NCBI RefSeq assembly: GCF_900156805.1
Contig: NZ_FTOQ01000008.1
Coordinates: 104,228 to 168,227 of the forward strand
Direction: 5' to 3'
Source of the DNA: Roseivivax lentus
Lineage (GTDB): Bacteria; Pseudomonadota; Alphaproteobacteria; Rhodobacterales; Rhodobacteraceae
DNA length: 64,000 nt
Shown piece after piece: positions 61,026-64,000 of the stretch; position 1 is the first letter of the stretch, and each line of letters begins with the position of its first letter. The position numbers and the translations under genes are program-made. The notes beneath the pieces were generated by a model. That model saw only the letters and a list, made by a program, of their open reading frames with translations, made no database searches and was not told where the DNA came from.

Positions 61026-63755
61026 TCAGGGGATCCAGCCCCAGAACTCGATCAGGAAGAAACGCACGAAGAGGCGGGTATAGGCCTCCCAGACCTTCAT
61101 CTCGGCCCCTTCGATCTTGGCGTAGCCGGTCATGCCCGGGCGGAACTGACCGTTCTCGTTGGCGAGCGACGTCTTCACCCGGACGATCTTGCCGAATTCC
61201 TCGTCCTCGGCGACCGGCGCGAAGCTCGACACCGTCCCGATCTTTTCTTCGCCGGGCAGCGACCAGAACTTGAGCCGCACCCGCTCGCCTACCTCTACGA
61301 GGCCCACATCGGCTTCGGGCACCTTGATCTCGGCGCGGGCGATGCTGTGGTCCTCTATTTCCATCAGCGCGGTGCCGCGGTCATAATACTTGCCGACGAC
61401 CGGGCCTTCGCGGGCGAAGACCACGCGTCCGGCTACCGGGGCTGCGATCCGCGTCGCATCGAGGTTCGACTGGTTGTAATCCACCTCCGCCACGAGCCGG
61501 TCGATGTCGGCCTGGAGGATCGCGATCTCGGTCGCCGAGGCCGCCGCGCGCACCTTTTCGAGATTGGCCTCGGCAGCGCGCATCTCGGCCTTGCCGGTTT
61601 CATAAGCCCCGATCAGGCGCTCCGCCTCTGCCTCGGGGATTACCCCTCTGCCCCGCAGCTCCTCGGCGCGCTCGGCCTCGGATTGCAGGTAGGGCAGTTG
61701 CACACGCTGGCGCTCGACCTGTTCTTCGGCGACGCGAATCTCTTCGGCGGACGCCCCCTCTTCGAGATTCCGCAATTGCGCGCGGGCCTTGGCAAGCTCG
61801 GCCTGCGAGACCTGGAGTTGGTGGCGTTCGCGGGTGTTGTCGAGCTCGGCCAAAAGGTCGCCTTCGGCGACTATGTCGCCCTCGTCCACCGCCAACAGCG
61901 CAAGCTCGCTTGGAACACGCGCCACGACCTGCACGCGGTCATCGGCGAGCACGGTGAAATCGCCGCCGGTCTCGTAATTGTAGGGCAGGAAGGCCACGAA
62001 GACGGCCCCTGCAAGCATTCCAATCCCGAGAAACCGCCGGACCCAGACCCAAAACCGGCTGCCCTTGGCATTGTCGCCGTAAAGCCCGGGCAACGGCTTG
62101 TAGACCTGCATGGAGGTCTTTTGCGCGGGCACTGGTAGCGTGTTCGCGGGCCGCAGCGCCGGCAGGCCCGGACGGCCTGGAGCGCCGCCGTCCTGTGTGG
62201 CCTTCTGCGCGGCTATATGTTCCTTGATCAGGTGCTTGCGCAGTTTCCGCCCGCGGGCGCGGCTGACCATGAACCAGACGAGCGTCAGCCCCAGCAGCAC
62301 GAGGAAGATCACGACGCCCGTGCCGTTGAACCGTCTCTCGAGCGCAGTCGAGAGATAGGCGACGAGCAGCGTCGCCAGAAGCGCCGAAGTCAGCAGCGAG
62401 CCCATCCCGAACAACGAATAGGCCCAGCGATCCGCGGCGCTCGGGTCTTTCGGGGCCGACTTCAAACCGAAGAGATATGAGATCGAGCGCTCGCGCAGCA
62501 TGGGTTGTTGAAAATGCGCGCAGAGCAACTGATACCCCTCGCCCCCGAACAGCGGAAAGGCCAAGAGCAGGAAGGAAAAAAGCGCCATCTGCCCGAGGAT
62601 TGCCATGATCTCGTCGATGGACGTACCCGATTGCCGGAACATCGCCCAAAACAGCGTGGCCAGCGCGAAGATGGCAAAACGCGTGCGCAGCGCCGAGGCG
62701 AAGACCGCGATGCGGCCATCCCGGTCGAGCTTGGCCAGAGCGGTCATATCGATGGCAAAGCGCGGGATCAGGAAGAACAGGAAATTCACCCCGAAGCGGC
62801 GGACCTCTCCGCCGCGACGCTGGATCACCGCGCCAATCACCAGCCGAGTGACGAGATTTACGGTGAAGAGCGACATCACTAGGATTGCGGCGAGGCTGAA
62901 GGTCGTCGAGGACGCGAATACCGCAGCCTGCACTTCGGACAGACGGTTGAATATGGACAGGATCGCCAGAAGGCCGAGCGGCAGGAGAATGCTGCTGATT
63001 ACATAGGCAAGCGGCCAGAAAACCTTGGTCAGCCCTCGCAGCAGGCTCGAGGGATTGAACAGCACGATATCCATGTCTCGGATGTTGGGCTCGGGCTCCT
63101 TACCCTCGAAGGCCATCTCGCGCTGGGCGATCCGTGGGTCGGCCCCACCGAACCCGGTCGTCTGCTTACGCGCGGACTCGGCCTTTTGGCCGAAGCGCAG
63201 CACCTCCTCGATCTCGACGCGCCCCAGATCGTCTTCGTCGTCGTCCTCGTCATCGCTGCCCGCGTCGAAAGCGAACGCCTCCGGGCGGGTGTCGCGCCCG
63301 GCCTCGGGACGCGGCCCGGTCTTTTCCGGGCTCTCATCCGCCGCGCTCTCAGCCTCGGCGGCTTTCTCCATCCCGCGGGTCTCCGAAGCGTTCGACGCAA
63401 CCACCGCGGGCCGCTGCCGACGCTGCGGCGTGTTTGCAGTGGCATCTTCGCCGGTCAGGACCTTCTTGCCGACCATGTCGGCCGCGAAAGACTGAATATC
63501 CGTGATCCCAACCGCGAAATGCATTTTGCGCCGAAACTCTTCGGCCAGATCCACGAACGGGGTTCCGTCGATCAGGCCGCGCAGCAGAAACAGCTCTTCG
63601 CGCCCGATGCGGAATAGCGCGCCCGTCCCGGTCTTCACGAAAGCCCCGGGCGTGTTGCGGCTGCGGTCTTGGACTTCGGTCAGCGTCACTCCCTCTGCGA
63701 GCCTGTAGCGCGTTGGAAACCTTCGGTCTTTGGCTGTTGCGCCACTCGGGGACAT
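61026..63755 (-). CDS. PqqD-like/pseudo-M50/HlyD fusion membrane protein (909 aa)
   Basis: Layout by eye: residues ~45-100 resemble a PqqD-type winged helix (ALFRIGREELFLLRGLIDGTPFVDLAEEFRR); ~105-225 an acidic disordered linker; ~240-500 six to eight membrane helices like peptidase M50 (GGEVRRFGVNFLFFLIPRFAIDM, ~315-337); one helix at ~573-592; then a HlyD/lipoyl periplasmic part with a long coiled hairpin (~640-760) and a second lipoyl half (RIAAPVAGRVVFAREG). At the expected M50 zinc site there is TRLVI instead of HExxH, so proteolysis is unlikely. It looks like an exporter/adaptor for the neighbouring glycine-rich protein. AGAAGG precedes the ATG. Confidence 0.8.
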   Translation of the reverse strand: MSPSGATAKDRRFPTRYRLAEGVTLTEVQDRSRNTPGAFVKTGTGALFRIGREELFLLRGLIDGTPFVDLAEEFRRKMHFAVGITDIQSFAADMVGKKVLTGEDATANTPQRRQRPAVVASNASETRGMEKAAEAESAADESPEKTGPRPEAGRDTRPEAFAFDAGSDDEDDDEDDLGRVEIEEVLRFGQKAESARKQTTGFGGADPRIAQREMAFEGKEPEPNIRDMDIVLFNPSSLLRGLTKVFWPLAYVISSILLPLGLLAILSIFNRLSEVQAAVFASSTTFSLAAILVMSLFTVNLVTRLVIGAVIQRRGGEVRRFGVNFLFFLIPRFAIDMTALAKLDRDGRIAVFASALRTRFAIFALATLFWAMFRQSGTSIDEIMAILGQMALFSFLLLAFPLFGGEGYQLLCAHFQQPMLRERSISYLFGLKSAPKDPSAADRWAYSLFGMGSLLTSALLATLLVAYLSTALERRFNGTGVVIFLVLLGLTLVWFMVSRARGRKLRKHLIKEHIAAQKATQDGGAPGRPGLPALRPANTLPVPAQKTSMQVYKPLPGLYGDNAKGSRFWVWVRRFLGIGMLAGAVFVAFLPYNYETGGDFTVLADDRVQVVARVPSELALLAVDEGDIVAEGDLLAELDNTRERHQLQVSQAELAKARAQLRNLEEGASAEEIRVAEEQVERQRVQLPYLQSEAERAEELRGRGVIPEAEAERLIGAYETGKAEMRAAEANLEKVRAAASATEIAILQADIDRLVAEVDYNQSNLDATRIAAPVAGRVVFAREGPVVGKYYDRGTALMEIEDHSIARAEIKVPEADVGLVEVGERVRLKFWSLPGEEKIGTVSSFAPVAEDEEFGKIVRVKTSLANENGQFRPGMTGYAKIEGAEMKVWEAYTRLFVRFFLIEFWGWIP

Positions 63756-63905
63756 AAGCTGCCTTCTGCTTGGGGCCGGATCGGTGCGGGCATGCTAGCA
63801 CAGGTTGTTGATGATCCTAAAAACCCCTTTCCGCAAGCGGCCATTCCTTGACATTTCCGCGACAGCAGCGCCCGGATTCAGGCCAATCCATTTGCACCTC
63901 GGCAC

Positions 63906-64000
63906 TAGAGCGGGTTGCGAGCTTTCTGATTCAGGATTCCCATGAGGCTTGATTTGTGATTCCCTATCTGCATGGCAGATATGGGGGTTGGAGATGGGCA
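63906..64000 (+). mobile_element. Possible left end of an insertion sequence (IS630-like?)
   Basis: Sequence from ~63906 (CTAGAGCGGGTTGCGAGC) looks like an IS terminal end followed by an inverted repeat TATCTGC/GCAGATA (63965-63981) and GGAG before an ATG at 63995 that runs off the window. IS630 transposases often start with MG(K/R). This is an impression from the last 95 bases only; the inner sequence is missing. Confidence 0.3.

Overview
The window is a GC-rich bacterial chromosome segment. Its gene content points to an alphaproteobacterium of the Rhodobacteraceae (Rhodobacter/Roseobacter lineage). The clues are the cytochrome oxidase cluster in the order subunit II, ctaB, small membrane protein, ctaG, subunit III; the Rieske-cytochrome b-cytochrome c1 operon; the infA-maf-RNase E/G-yacG block; xerC next to a DUF484 gene; TauE/SafE next to a TIGR02186-type protein; and TTAA-N7-TTAA (CtrA-type) sites. 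The family is an inference from content; no 16S gene or other marker is present.

Layout. 1-1453: end of the histidine operon (hisF, hisE) and a DMT exporter. 1454-4798 (minus): infA, maf, RNase E/G, yacG and a class V aminotransferase, joined by 4-bp overlaps. 4895-8201 (minus): a 3-oxoacid CoA-transferase (scoA, scoB) with a LOV-domain sensor kinase gene between its subunits, then a nitrilase-family gene. 8476-14346 (minus): topA, a 52-aa lipoprotein, dprA with a perfect CtrA-type site upstream, and tldD. 14531-18031 (plus): aa3 oxidase cluster and a strong terminator. 18429-22340 (plus): surf1, thrC, M16 protease and GNAT acetyltransferase, all overlapping. 22781-24893 (plus): TauE/SafE exporter, TIGR02186 protein, thioesterase. 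25009-34657 (minus): uvrC, a pteridine-reductase-like SDR, CaCA antiporter, zinc-ribbon microprotein, S49 peptidase, the bc1 complex, pssA and psd. 35055-38007 (minus): GST, PaiB-like protein, xerC, DUF484. 38160-41462 (minus): thiamine ABC transporter under a TPP riboswitch. 41690-46603: PEP-mutase-family gene, aroC, an AhpD-like/Tat-cyclase pair, a small hypothetical gene and trmO. 46766-50157 (plus): tungstate-type ABC transporter and an HTH-PBP regulator. 50393-54954 (minus): branched-chain amino acid-type ABC operon with a fused LivH-LivM permease. 55174-57323 (plus): aldose epimerase-kynureninase pair. 57745-59133 (minus): FAD-linked oxidase. 59301-63755: a glycine-rich repeat protein, a sulfotransferase and a 909-aa export-type membrane protein. 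The right edge may enter an insertion sequence.

Two things stand out beyond core metabolism. First, the 59.3-63.8 kb locus combines a PqqD-like domain, an M50-like membrane domain that has lost its HExxH motif, and a HlyD adaptor in one protein, next to a PAPS-type sulfotransferase and a low-complexity glycine repeat protein. This resembles an uncharacterised secretion or modification system for a repetitive polypeptide. Second, a ~123-bp two-hairpin element occurs three times in intergenic gaps (18136, 34827, 57439) with compensatory stem changes, so it is probably a structured interspersed element or RNA. Other unusual signals are the LOV kinase inside sco with no His at the normal phosphoacceptor position, a 26-bp tandem repeat next to the TPP riboswitch, two related AT-rich palindromes after aroC, and a CtrA site in front of dprA. 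No tRNA, rRNA or CRISPR array was seen.
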